Assembly (NCBI RefSeq): GCF_932294415.1
Contig: NC_065535.1
Span: 95,806,862 to 95,870,861, forward strand
DNA from: Quercus robur
Lineage: Eukaryota; Streptophyta; Magnoliopsida; Fagales; Fagaceae
Reading direction: 5' to 3'
DNA: 64,000 nucleotides
In this document: one piece after another, positions 22,925-34,030 of the stretch
Numbering within the stretch: position 1 is the stretch's first letter
Layout of the letters: each line of letters begins with the position of its first letter
The notes under the pieces: model-generated
Databases searched by the model: none
What the model saw: the letters and a program-made list of their open reading frames with translations, nothing else
What the model was told of the DNA's origin: nothing
Program-made: the position numbers and the translations under genes

Positions 22925-25900
22925 AATCACTTGGCGTCCAAAAGAGGCTGGCCCTCGAAAGGTTCGTAATCTTCAATCATCTGACTCACACGTTCCTTTT
23001 GCTCTTCATCTGTGATATCAACCTTCTTCAACTCATATAGCTCCATATCATAACACTCATCAAGCACAAATTGCAGTATCTCTTGCCCACGGAAAAGCCA
23101 CAGCCCCTTCACCTTGAATGGTGGCTCTGAACCGATAACAAGCATCTTCCCAAGAGCATATTTGCGTGCTAGATCCATTCTCTGAAGAAATCCACCGACC
23201 TTGATTAGTGTTACGAATTAAGGAAACAGTATTCTCATCATTGTACCCAGAGATAGCAGCAAGTGACATATAAATATAATGTAGAGAACGGGCTCATATG
23301 GAGAAAAGGCATGACAATTGGTAGACTCAGGTTTTAAAACAAAAGGAATGGGCCAGGTGGTTGAACTGAACAAATCTGCTAGTATATAAGCCAGTCACTT
23401 TCTTCAACTAATTAATGTACATAAACATTTAATATATATAAGCCCCCCTTCTTTTAACTGATCATACAAACATTTAAAAGATAGCAACCTCATCGTATGA
23501 ATGATTATTTCAAGAGGACTTCTTGAGAGAATTAACACATAGGAACTACCAATGCAAATTATACTACCAATGCCTATATGTCAAAGGAAGATGACTAAAG
23601 CAGAGGTTAATAGCAACCTCTCGGAAGCTGGTCTTTGTGTTTGAGTATAGCCTCTTCCAGCCATCCAGTATCATCTTCCTTGGGGGCAGTCAATCGAGAG
23701 GATTCTTAGGTTTGGGCTTTGGAGCCTCCTCCTCTTCTGCACCAGTTTCTGGCTTGGGCTTCGCAGGCTCCTCCTTTTTTGGCTTCTATTTTTTATTCAA
23801 CCTTAGGCTTTGGTTTAGCAGATTCGTTTGGCTGACATGGCCTCTTTGTAAAAGCCTAAATGACAGGACAGACTGTCTGATTCACCATGCTTCCAGAAGC
23901 CTCGTTACACATGAGGGAACTCAGAGGTAAAGCTCTTAATCATCAGTTGAGCGAAGCCCACATAATTTGCATGGTGTAACAATGTCAGCCAGAAGCATGG
24001 AATGCCTAGCCATGAAAGTGTTTAAGTCAAGACGAGTGTTTACAGCACTAATGAAGTTGCAGCTTCCTCGGTTTTCACGCAAAAATTATACACATCAGAT
24101 ATGGCCCATATAGGCAGTGCATAGTTATGATGGGATTATGAGAATTTAGATTTTTTATGTAGGATATATATAGCCTGCATTAAATTTGATTTTACATTAT
24201 CATTTAGATGCCAAAAAAGAATTAAAACAATTCCATAAATCTCAAATGGTGCAAAATCAATCCACTACTGTATGTGGACCTGAAAATTTATGCATATGTA
24301 AAAAATAAGCATCATAACACACGAAAATGCAGAAAGAGAGAGCACCATCAGTAATTATAAACATCTCAATCATCAGTTTGAAAAGAACCATATAAAGGAT
24401 TGTCAGCCTTCAGGGCTTCAGGCAAGTAACTGCAGCAACAGATAAAAAACCCATATGTCCCAAAATAACAATCTTTAGAGGATCATCAAAATTAATGGGT
24501 GGGGGATGAGAGTCTAGTCTTACCATAACGTGCTATAGCATTGCTCTCAAATACTGGACCATCAGGTGTTTCCACCACAGGAACCTACAAGAGTAACAGA
24601 TTTATTAGGAAAGCCTTCATTAAAACTAACATGCAAATTTTTATCCCAATAGGTTTCATCTTGATAAACTATACCTTCCCGGTAGGTTTCATCTTGATAA
24701 ACTCAGGAGGTTTATTAGAGACACCCATCTCAAAATTTGGGGCTAGTTCAACTTTCACAGAGGTGTATTCCGCAGTGATGGGTGTCTTGTATGAATTTTT
24801 CTTTGTATTCACGGCATGCAAGATCTGCAATATAGATCATACAGCCTTATTAGCAAAGGAAGAGCAACAAATTACAAATGCATTCAATCCAGAAACAAAC
24901 AAGATTAATCAATTGTCATGGGTTAATGGATTCAACGGTGGTTTCCTGTAGTTGCATATGCACACTAGGGATTTTCACAATTATTAGCATCAAAATGCAG
25001 CCTTTAATGGGGAAAAAAGAGAGTAATACAATTCTATCAAAACCAAAATAAAGAAGACTGACTATAGTAAATGTGCCACGGTTCAACCATTCTCCCTCCG
25101 CCCTTAACATCCAGAACCAGAGGATTTGGTGTGGCAGCACACCCAGATAAAGCAATATTATCTCTCTTTATTATTACTTTTTTTTTAATTGGTAAGATAC
25201 ACAAGCACCCATGACATTCATATGGGACAAGGAACTGCCACTTGAGCCAGATCTCATTGGCATGTTAGCACCATCAAATTCAGAATTCTTAGTCCTAAAT
25301 TGTGTCAGAATGCTAAATAATTTCAAACCAAGACATTTAAAAAAGAGATAAATAAAGAATTTTTCATTGCATCTTCAAAAAAAAAAGGGGAAAATCTTTT
25401 GATCTGAAATGCAAAACTTTAAGAACTTCAAAAATTGAAATTCACATCAAACAAGCAGCAATATATGCAAAGCAATCAGATTTGTGACCTATTTTATAGT
25501 AATTGCTAACTAACAAGGCTAACAAAATGAGGTCATAATTAGTCAGATTCAATAAAATTCAAAAACAGAACTTTTCTTTTCCCAAACAGTTTTCTGGGCA
25601 ACCAAACACATCTTTACCACAAAGATGTGCTGCAGTTGAGCCAGTCTCCTGCTACCCTTAACATGCAGAACCAGAGGATTTGGCGTGCTAGCACACCCAA
25701 GTAGAAGCAATAAAATTTAATAATGAATAGGTTGAAAGTGGCTGTCAGACACTAACCAAGGAAAAAAAATATTAAGATAATAAAGTACGCACATGGATCA
25801 AGAAAAAATGGTAAGTCAAGACAAAATCAACATGATGTAAAAGATGATAGAAATTCGAAAGACTAACGAAAACAAAAAATATGAAGAGAACATATAAACA

Positions 25901-26430
25901 GGTAACAAACAGAGGATTGACGAAGAAGACTAAGGGAACAAAGTGAAAGATAAATAAGAAGAGGACTGATATGAAAATGGAAACACAACAGAGACAGGGA
26001 AACAATCTGAAACTCAAATAATCCAAAGAAAAACAAGCCCAGAGAAGACAAACAGGGCAAAAGCGAATAACAGAGGGATGAATTGACAATGAATTCACTG
26101 TCAATCCTTACTTGCCAGAGGCATTGAAGTGTCTAGAAAGAATTTAATTGAAAAACAAAAATGAAACCATTTAAAAGAATTTAATTGAAATAACGCATCT
26201 GATTCAAAGGAGAGCATTTTTGGAAAATCGAAGACTTTCCATGGAATAATTTTCTGTAGAAACAAACAGATTTTGTGCGTGTATCCCAATACCACAAAGA
26301 ACTCCCCCTCCCCCCAAAAACAAAATAAGCAAACATAAAATACTAAACAAATCTCAGCAATAAGTGAAATCCAGAGATCTTACAACTTCTAAATGAAACT
26401 TGAGCTAGAAGATGGAGGTGGGGTTGAGAG
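22925..26430 (-). pseudogene. eEF1B-gamma pseudogene, unit 2 (more complete copy)
   Basis: Tandem paralog of 17594-21330, offset about 5.3 kb. Parts: leader exon (about 26375-26430), exon 2 (24665-24830; HAVNTKKNSYKTPITAEYTS), exon 3 (about 24500-24585), a short exon 4 remnant (about 24240-24300), the GST C part (23890-24090), the linker and the DEWKRLYS-like segment (23620-23890), and the EF1G C-terminal exon (22925-23265). Lesions include a TGA in the NPLDLLPP motif and a TGA replacing Cys three codons before the normal end (DAK-stop instead of DAKCFK). It kept the segment that unit 1 lost. It is broken. Confidence 0.75.
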
Positions 26431-26719
26431 AGACAGATTTTCCGGGAAAAAGGTTAATTTCCTGGCATTGGAGAGACATGCCTGCAAATTTGAACTCCAT
26501 GATCTAGTTTTATTACCTGAGTCTAGATTTGAATTACAAAAAGTGGAAAGTGATTTTGAACTCCCACATTGATTTTTATTTTACATCAAGAGAAAAAACT
26601 CCTCACTTCATTCCTTTTATACTTCATCTAAGTTTTCCATAAAGCTTGGTCATCATTTAATGGAAAAAAGGAAATAGAACAATTCCATCATAAATTAAGA
26701 TGTAACTCACTGGAGCAAG

Positions 26720-28260
26720 GTACACTGCATGTCCAATTCTAGGTATAAACCATGTTAGAATATTAGCATGCAAAATCAATCCACTACCAGAAAATTCAAG
26801 CACACATAATACTAATCGTCATAACACACACATTCAGAGAGAGATAGAGAGTAGCATCAGTAGTAATAACAGTCTCACATGATCAATATGAGAAGAGCCA
26901 TATAGAGGATTGTCAGCTTTCAAGCGAGTGCCTGCAGCAACAGATAAAAAGTTCATAAGTTCCAACATAACCATATTTAGAGGATCGCCAAAATTAATGG
27001 GTTAGGGAAAGAAAGTCTATAATCTTTACCATAACGTGCTATAGCATTGCTCTCAATCTCAAATCCAGAATCATGAGGTGTTTCCAACACAGGAACCTAC
27101 AATAATAACAGATTTATTAAAAAAGCATTTTACAAAACGAACATGCAATCAGTAGTACAGATAACCACAAACTCTACATATAGATTAGTAGTATGCGATT
27201 TTAGTAATACAATTCTATAGAAACCAAAATAAAGGACACTGATTACAGAAAATGTGCAACGGTTGAGCCATTCTCCCTCTGCCGTTAACACAGAACCAGA
27301 AGATTTGGTGTGGTAGCATAACCAATTAAAAGCAAAATTCTTTCTCTGTATTTAGTTTTAATTTATAAGTTACACAGCCACGCACAACATGATCCACACA
27401 TTTACGTGGGACGCCGCTTCAGCCAGATCTAAATTGGCCTGTCAGAATCATCACATTCAGTATTCTTAGTCCTAAATTGGGTCAGAATACTAGTCAATTT
27501 CAAATCAAAATATTTTTTTATTACAAGGGCAAAAAAGAAAACTATTCATTTGAATTGACATCAAGCAAGCAGCAAACTATTCAAAGCAATTAAATTTGTG
27601 ACCGATTGAATAGTAATTGCAAAGTGCTAACTAATAAGGCTAACGAAATGATATCATAATTAGTCAGATTCAATAAAAATCTAGCGCTTTCAGATTCAAA
27701 AACAAAAATTTTCTTTTACCAGACGGTTTTCTGGGCAACCAAACACATCTTTACCACACAAAAAATTTCCGAACGAGAAAAAAAAATCCATAACAGATTA
27801 CATACATAGGATCGAAACACGCCACAGCCATGGCTTCACGGAAAAACGCTTCGCTCCGATCCCAGATCTGAACACCAAAAAAACAAAAACGATAATAAAA
27901 ATGAAACCTTTAAAGAGAATTGAATTGAAAAGTGACGCGTTTGATTCAAAAGCAAAACATTTTCGAAAAAGTCAACCTTTCAAATTAGCAAATGTAATCT
28001 AATTTCACCTCAACACCAATTCCACGCACATAACTACCGAAAAGAAATTCATAGTTTCCAATCAAAATCGCATAACTTCATGGTTACAAAAACGAAATAA
28101 ACCCAAAACCAAAAAGATGCCACTGAAATAATCAAACATAGAATACTAAACAAATTCCAGCAATAAATTCAGTAAAATGATGATCTCTTACAGATTCTCT
28201 ATGTCGTGCGATAATATTGGAATTCCGAGCTGACTCCGTGGAAATCGGTATGACTGAGAT
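26720..28260 (-). pseudogene. Truncated eEF1B-gamma copy, unit 2, with its 5' leader
   Basis: Contains a leader exon ending AGAATCT|GTAAGAGATC (donor near 28197), exon 1 (ATG GCT GTG at 27831-27823, here followed by GC instead of a GT donor), exon 3 (about 27020-27105) and exon 4 (about 26730-26810). Exon 2 and everything after exon 4 are missing, as in the unit 1 copy. It is the most upstream copy on the minus strand, and its own upstream region (28200-28430) is not seen elsewhere in the array. Confidence 0.55.
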
Positions 28261-28762
28261 TTTGAGAGTCTTTAACAGACACAGAGAGATTCATAATTTC
28301 ATATGGTTGTGGGGACCATAACTTTGACTTTCCAAAAGTTTTGGGAAGCGCCGTTTTAGACAGAAGTACTTGGAAAACGTTTAGCACTTTCCAAAAATAT
28401 GATGTCATTTTAAGATGAGACATTTCATTAATATTTAAATTACTGCAACTCGGATCGGATAAAAGTAAAACCTGTTTTAATTAAATACTATGCAGAAGTG
28501 GAATTTGGGATAATGAATTGGTCAATCAGGTCAGCCCATAGCATAGTGAAATTATTGCATCTGTCCAATAACAATTACCCATTCAGACGAAGAATTACAA
28601 AAACTATGCATAAATTACAGAGAATTCTTACACGTAACACGGTACATGGGAAAAAATGGCAAAACCTCACACACCTTATTTAACTAAAATAAACAGCGCC
28701 AAACCACCAAACACCTCACTAGACCTTTTTTTTTTTTTTTTTTTAATTTTAAAACTTTACTG

Positions 28763-29416
28763 TTAATTAAATTCAAAAGGCATAGTGGCAGCAAGTGAAG
28801 TTGGACCCATAGCAATTTCGCCGTTAATGGAACCGCCGTCATCATCACCCGCAACATCGAAACGGACTTCCCCAGCGTATTGACCTCCCGTTGTATCACG
28901 GACTTCACCAACGGCAACATTGGCACGGACTCTCCTAGCAATTTCGCCGTTAATGGTACCGCCGTCATCATCACCGGCAACATCGAAACGGACTTCCCCA
29001 GCGTATTGACCGCCCGTTGTAACACCGACTTCACCACTGGCAACATTGGCACGGACTCTCCTAACAATTTGACCCCTGACGGTTTCGCCTCCATTATCAC
29101 CACGAACGACGTTGACACGGTTGGTAGTTTGGACATGGCGACCACCTCTGCGATTACGTTTGCACTTTCGTAAATACAAAAGTAGCAAAACAATGAGTGT
29201 CAGTAGGTATAACACTTTCCCAGCAAGATCAAGCTGCAACAGCATTTTTTCTTCACTGTTACCAAGGAAAAAAGAAATTGTATCAAAAGGGGGCCAAAAC
29301 AAAGCAAAAACAAAAACAAAAAAAAAAAAAAAAAAGATTAACCAAAGCTATTGTTCTGTTTGTTACCCGCTATAAGGTGGAGAGAAGGATGAAAACTTGG
29401 GTATAGATCGTCCCAT
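28763..29416 (-). CDS. SMP1: small single-pass membrane protein, two exons, unrecognised family
   Basis: Proposed exons 29416-29367 and 29255-28763 (180 aa). The start ATG at 29416 reads MGRSIPKFSSFSPPYSG; the donor is GCGG|GTAAC and the acceptor GGTAACAG|TGAAG, a phase-2 intron. Residues 31-45 (VLYLLTLIVLLLLYL) form one membrane span followed by RKCKR, so the C-terminal part probably faces the cytosol and the Cys may be lipidated (inference). Residues 82-123 and 124-165 are a 42-aa tandem repeat rich in Gly, Asp, Val and Arg (VRFDVAGDDDGG.INGEIA); a third, degenerate unit precedes them. Exon structure and the MG.S...EE..L...GK..YLL.L...R(K)CKRN pattern are shared with SMP2 (52844-53213) and the relic near 38.3-39.2 kb. 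No known family recognised. Two independent open copies with one intron position support a real gene. Confidence 0.6.
28821..29072 (-). repeat. 126-bp in-frame tandem duplication inside SMP1
   Basis: Two copies of a 126-bp unit start with CCGTTAATGG at 28821 and 28947. The unit is exactly 42 codons, so the frame is kept, and the copies differ at few positions, which implies recent expansion. SMP2 carries only one equivalent segment. Confidence 0.85.
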
Positions 29417-29581
29417 TCCAATTTGTTGATGAATTTAAAAGAAGTTTAGCTTAGCTTAGCTAATTCTCTTCTTAACAAAATGCTATTCTTTAGGTCTCCG
29501 CGCCGAGCAGAGCTCAATCTATCTGTGAAAGAGAGAGATATTTGATAATCTAATAAAACTTGAAAGCGAACGAAAAGGCTT

Positions 29582-29589
29582 CTTAAATA
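29582..29589 (-). promoter_or_regulatory. TATA-like box of SMP1
   Basis: TATTTAAG on the minus strand, about 165 bases upstream of the SMP1 start codon. It would give a leader of about 130-140 nt. The 483-bp tandem duplication begins right beside it. Confidence 0.45.
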
Positions 29590-30534
29590 GACGATGGTGA
29601 CTCAATTTGTCTTGTCATCCAAGCCGTTCATTTCTAGCGTCCACGCTAAATTTGACACATCTCAGCCGTTCATTTACGCATTCCCCACCACTGCTCCGTA
29701 CTTCCTTTTTTTTTTTTTGAGAAGTCCGTACTTCCATTTTTGGAAGTATCCTTTTCCACATTTAAATCAAATCACCATTAGTCAATAGTCATTATCATGT
29801 GCAATACATAATAACAAAAGAATAACGCATTTTGTTTTTGTTTTTTTGTTTTTTTTTTTTTTTTTTTTGCCTTTTTAAACGCGCACAAGAAAGAAGGGGG
29901 AAAATTTCGCATAAGAGTAACTTTGATTGCGTAAGGAGCAGGAAATTAATCTTAGAAAGTAAAATAATTTTCTTTTTTTCTTTTTTTTATTACCTTTTAA
30001 TTCTTTTAAATTTAAAAAGCCTTTAGATATTATTAATGGGATGGCCTAAGCCACGTATAAGGGTTTTCAAGAGACGATGGTGACTCAATTTGTCTTGTCA
30101 TCCAAGCCGTTCATTTCTAGCGTCCACGCTAAATTTGACACATCTCAGCCGTTCATTTACGCGTTCCCCACCACTGCTCCGTACTTCCATTTTTGGAAGT
30201 ATCCTTTTCCACATTTAAATCAAATCACCATTAGTCAATAGTCATTATCATGTGCAATACATAATAACAAAAGAATAACGCATTTTGTTTTTGTTTTTTT
30301 GTTTTTTTGTTTTTTTTTTTTTTTTTTTGCCTTTTTAAACGCGCACAAGAAAGAAGGGGGAAAATTTCGCATAAGAGTAACTTTGATTGCGTAAGGAGCA
30401 GGAAATTAATCTTAGAAAGTAAAATAATTTTCTTTTTTTCTTTTTTTTATTACCTTTTAATTCTTTTAAATTTAAAAAGCCTTTAGATATTATTAATGGG
30501 ATGGCCTAAGCGACGTATAAGGGTTTTCAAGAGA
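29590..30534. repeat. 483-bp tandem duplication upstream of SMP1
   Basis: 29590-30072 and 30073-30534 are almost identical, including poly-T runs. Differences are a roughly 28-bp extra piece in the first copy, poly-T length and very few substitutions, so this is a recent event. Both copies lie immediately 5' of SMP1 and could duplicate its upstream control region. Confidence 0.9.
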
Positions 30535-30585
30535 AAAAGACGCGTATAAATTTTTTTAAGGGTGCTGGTAGTTCATCTCAGCCGT

Positions 30586-31492
30586 TCATTGATAACGAAT
30601 AATTTTATAAAATAAAACAACACTCACTGATTCACATAGTAATACTTCATTAGTTAAGTTGTCAGATCCTTACATATTTCATTAGCTTAAACTTGTTAAT
30701 AAGTTATGATGGTGTCTAAAAAAATACCAACTCCTTATTCGTCCATTCAGGTCGTCCATGTAAAAGGTAAGAGTGAACTCTCGTCCTTAGTCCACAAAGC
30801 ATAAACCACCCGTATGTCGTCCACAGAAACCTCTGGACAACGTCTACTGACTGATGGACAAATCTCTCGTCCAACAGCACTTAGGACGATCCCAACAGGA
30901 GTTTTGACATAAAAAGATAACTGCCGTAGCGGTTATCAAGTTATACGCTCCGGGCTCCGTGAAAAAGGAGGGAAGTTATCCAGGGGATAACCGTTTCCTA
31001 AACCTATAAAAGGGAATAAATCTCCGACAAGAAAATGGGAGGTATTTTCTTTCTTTTCAGACACTATATTTCTCAAAAAGGAGAATTCTTTCTTTCACAA
31101 GGCTAACTTCATCATCGGAGGATTTGTGACCGGCCAACCCTGGTCTTCTCTGATTTCTTATTTCTTACATTTCAGGCCCTTAACACCAATGTGATCCGTG
31201 CTGTTCAACTATCTGATCGTTATCAAGTTACTTCATTAACTTATTATTTTCCTAAATATAATAAAATCATGAGGTGCTAATCAATTAAACTACGAAACTC
31301 CTAGCACACACTTAAATAAGATTTAGCAAGTCATGTGCAATGCACATGTTAATGACCTAGTTGTAGCCTTTTTTTTCTTTTCTTTTTTTGAGAAAAAAGA
31401 TAAACAAATTTTATCGATAAACTAAATCATTTTAAAATACATCATCCAAATCTAGTGAAAGATCTTATATCCACACATTAAGATCTGCAAAT
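30586..31492. repeat. Repeat copy interrupted by a solo LTR (paralogous to 34972-35382)
   Basis: 30586-30706 plus 31226-31492 align to one continuous stretch at 34972-35382 (ACTTGTTAAT, CTTCATTAAC, TAAAATCATGAGGTGCTAAT, ATCATCCAAATCTAGTG). The second copy lacks the LTR. Confidence 0.8.
30707..31225 (+). mobile_element. Solo LTR of a gypsy-type retrotransposon
   Basis: 519 bp, TGATGGTGTC...CGTTATCA, flanked by the 5-bp target duplication AGTTA (30702-30706 and 31226-31230). It has a TATA-like box (CCTATAAAAGGG, near 31001-31012). Its 3' third has the layout seen in the Tat LTRs at 5638 and 15520 (TCGGAG, then CCGGCCAAC, then a CTTCTCTGA segment) but otherwise a different sequence, so it is a related but distinct family. 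No internal coding remains. It fits loss of the interior by LTR-LTR recombination. The paralogous empty site is near 35105. Confidence 0.85.
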
Positions 31493-31775
31493 TAAACTGA
31501 TCTTCTAGCAAATGAATGAGCTAGCTGATTACCCGCTTTTAATAGGCCTAAAACTCTAGTTTTGTAGAGCACTTGACAAATGACAGGTCTTTTGTATAAC
31601 ATGACCAAACCTGGTCTAAAAAGGTCTCTGATGATTGATAGCGTTAATAACGCTCCAGCTTTATCCTTCATATTCCACTTGATACATAACTTTTTTTACA
31701 AAGCTTATTGCTTGCTTCCACTAATTCCACATATTGTGGTAGCTGAATCTTCTAGCTAAGGTGCTGCGATGACAC
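31330..31775 (-). mobile_element. Decayed 3' end of a LINE (RNase H part)
   Basis: On the minus strand one frame reads KAGNQLAHSFARRSV and is followed by degraded VWI.DLSLDLDDVF-like sequence, as at the C-terminal RNase H of plant L1-type elements. The upstream frame is interrupted. The rest of the element is missing. Confidence 0.4.
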
Positions 31776-31779
31776 AACT

Positions 31780-32404
31780 AAAAAACACGCTAGTCACGAA
31801 CCACCACACCAATGCCAGTTAATGACAAATTAGAGAAAAATTTACTCTCACGTTTTATTTTATTTATTTTTTGCAATTTCCTTCTTCTTTATTTTGAATT
31901 AAAAAAATTAAAAAAAAAAAAAAAAAAAAAAAACACTCCTACTATAACTTCTCATCCATAGATTTAGGTACTACCATATATCTTTATTTTTTTCTAAACT
32001 GCAATCCAATTGCCAACCAAAAAAAACAAAAAAAAAAAATCAATAAATGTCGTCTCTTCTCTTCCTTTATTTCACTTTGAGGCATAAGTAGAGGTAATTT
32101 TCTTAATACTCAATCTTTTCTATATTTTCTTCCTTACATGTTTGTATGTTTGTCTTTAGTTGTTCAAAATTGAAATACTCTTTTATACTAAAGTTTGTGT
32201 ATATTTCAAATAGTCATTTTGTATATAGAAATACAAAGAAAGATAACTCTTTTCCACATAATTTGTATGGTGTATGTTGCAAGTGGCAACTGCATGACTT
32301 TCAAAATGATCTGTTTTACAATTGTTGAAAGTTATATATTATATTATATATTATATTAGATATGTGTTGTACCAAACCTGGATCATAGATTCTCGTTATA
32401 TCCA
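31780..32404. other. Intergenic, no gene seen
   Basis: AT-rich with poly-A runs (about 31908-31933) and a TATAT repeat near 32332-32355. No coding or repeat structure that I can name. Confidence 0.5.
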
Positions 32405-32660
32405 ACGGTGATAAATTACTGGTTAACGAAATGTGTGGTCATAATTAGTCAGATTCAATAAAAGCCTAGTGCTTTGAGATTCAAGCACAAAACTTTTCTT
32501 TTCCCAAACAGTTTTATGGGCAGTCAAACAAATCTTTATCACAAAGAAAATTCAAGGAAAAAAAAAACTATAACAGATGACATACATAGAATCGATACAC
32601 GCCACAGACCCACACCATGGCATCACGAAGCAAAAAGTAACTTTTAACCTCACCACAACT
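32405..32660 (-). pseudogene. eEF1B-gamma 5' fragment (intron 1 and degraded exon 1)
   Basis: Matches 22570-22790 and 27650-27840: the TAATTAGTCAGATTCAATAA stretch, then a GGCAACCAAACACATC-like stretch, then the sequence around the first ATG. Here the start-codon region reads ATG GTG TGG and has lost the usual donor. Confidence 0.5.
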
Positions 32661-32939
32661 AAACCAAACGCATGCTCTTAAAACTAAGGCAATCACGTTT
32701 GTAGTATCCATGGCACCACACAGGTAAAAATGTTGGACCCAGACCGCACCACAAATTAAATGTAAAAACTGTTGGACCAAACCAACCTAATCACGCGATC
32801 CCTTTCAGAACTGGAAGACAATTCACAATGGTCAATAGACTCAATACTAAAAAATATAAATTCCGTACCACAAAAAAAAAAAAGAGAATATGTATATAAC
32901 TTAAGACAATTGCAAAACAGAGTTTTATCAGCCATGCCG

Positions 32940-33110
32940 TAATGCTAGTGACAAACTTTTTTTCATAACAAATTTCACAATTATTAAAGTGATTGACTAT
33001 GAGTGATGGACACAATTGACTCTCATAAATCACCACTCACAATTAACCACTTTAACGATTGTAATTTTTTGTGAAAAAAAGTGTCCGTATTCCATAGCAT
33101 TATTGAGTTT
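32940..33110. mobile_element. Hairpin MITE with TAATGCTA ends
   Basis: The left half (TAATGCTAGTGACAAACTTT) and the reverse complement of the right half (TAATGCTATGGAATACGGAC) pair over much of the element, giving one long imperfect hairpin. A similar element lies at 42549-42733. Confidence 0.6.
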
Positions 33111-33399
33111 TACCTTTAGTGTAACTTCAAAATGCAATCCATTTGGTATCCCGTAATTTCAGTAGCTTATTTGCTAAACTTGTGACAAAAAAGATTTTTA
33201 AAAAAAGCTTCTTTTCAAAAAAGTGAATTTTTGCTATTATTTAGGTTCATTTTTATTATTGTTATTTGGGTTTATTTTTTGAATTTTTTATTCTTTTTTT
33301 TTTGGCAGTTATTTAGACTAATTTTTATTATTGGTGTTTGAGTTTTATTTTTTATTTTTGTTTAAAGTGTTAAAGGATCATGTTTGGGGGAACAAGATA

Positions 33400-33570
33400 A
33401 TTTTTGTAAGAAATGTTATTTCTATAACAATTTCATAATAAATCTCAAGTGACAAGTTGTTATCAATGGATAAAAAAAGTGATGTCAATAGTAAGTCTAA
33501 TTAAAAACCAATAATAGCTTACAATTTAAGATTTTCTTGGAAGATTGTTGTAAATATGTTATGGACATAA
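33400..33570. mobile_element. Probable hairpin MITE (ACAACA.TTT...AAATTTGTTGT type)
   Basis: Imperfect inverted halves around a central TTAAAAACC segment. Related stretches occur at 40095-40285 and 41025-41185. Ends are not clear enough to define target duplications. Confidence 0.4.
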
Positions 33571-34021
33571 GATTATTATATTCTTGTTGAATCTAAATTT
33601 TTGTGATTCTATTTGAGAAAGAGAGAGATATTTGATAATCTAATAAAACTTAAAAGCGAAATAATGGGCATGCCCCTAACCGCCTTAAAAAAAAAAAAAA
33701 CTGTTGGTGAGGAAACAGCTTCTTTATTCGTGTCATGAAAAACAAATTATTTTTGTATAGTTGATTATAGGCTATGAAGGTAACCAAAGTCAAACATTCA
33801 AATCCAATATCACAAACCATGACCTTTTCATAATTTCGTTTACGCTAATAACTATGTCTGTAGAAAGAAAATGTGATTATAGAAATAAAACTTCGACCTC
33901 TTCGCTTACTTTGGCTTTTTGATTCATCACAGCCATTCAATTAATTTGATCTAATGGCTCAGAAATTACACCTGATCAATTGCGAGAAAAAAACCAAAAA
34001 CACGTTTGAATGTAGAAAGGA
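33571..34021. other. Intergenic; includes a short SMP upstream remnant
   Basis: 33600-33665 matches 29520-29580 (GAGAGATATTTGATAATCTA), the leader region of SMP1, without any following SMP exon. The remainder shows no gene. Confidence 0.45.
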
Positions 34022-34030
34022 CACTTTCAC

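Larger units (their letters stand above)
17594..28260. repeat. Two-unit tandem array of eEF1B-gamma copies (about 5.1-5.3 kb per unit)
   Basis: Unit 1 is about 17594-22912 and unit 2 about 22918-28000. Long stretches align in the same orientation: 17600 with 22920, 19210 with 24670, 20480 with 25575, 21480 with 26580, and 22640 with 27715. The length difference is largely the MITE at 19795. At the junction near 22912 the upstream region of one copy is fused to the 3' end of the next. Each unit holds one truncated and one more complete copy. Confidence 0.8.

Noticed and set aside
25772-26104. Hydrophobic minus-strand open frame rich in Phe, Leu and Ser (also near 20764)
   Set aside because: It translates a pyrimidine-rich intron region of the eEF1B-gamma copies; no start context or conservation as protein.
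28727-28780. SMP1 as a retrocopy because a T-run (A-run on its strand) follows the stop
   Set aside because: SMP1 keeps an intron with proper GT-AG borders, so it is not a processed copy; the run is ordinary low complexity.
29830-30330. CRISPR-like or satellite array from repeated poly-T and TTTTTG words
   Set aside because: It is a simple two-copy tandem duplication with homopolymer runs in a plant genome.
30707-31225. Solo LTR as part of the 5638-16017 element family
   Set aside because: Layout is similar but most sequence does not align, so it is a different family of the same broad lineage.
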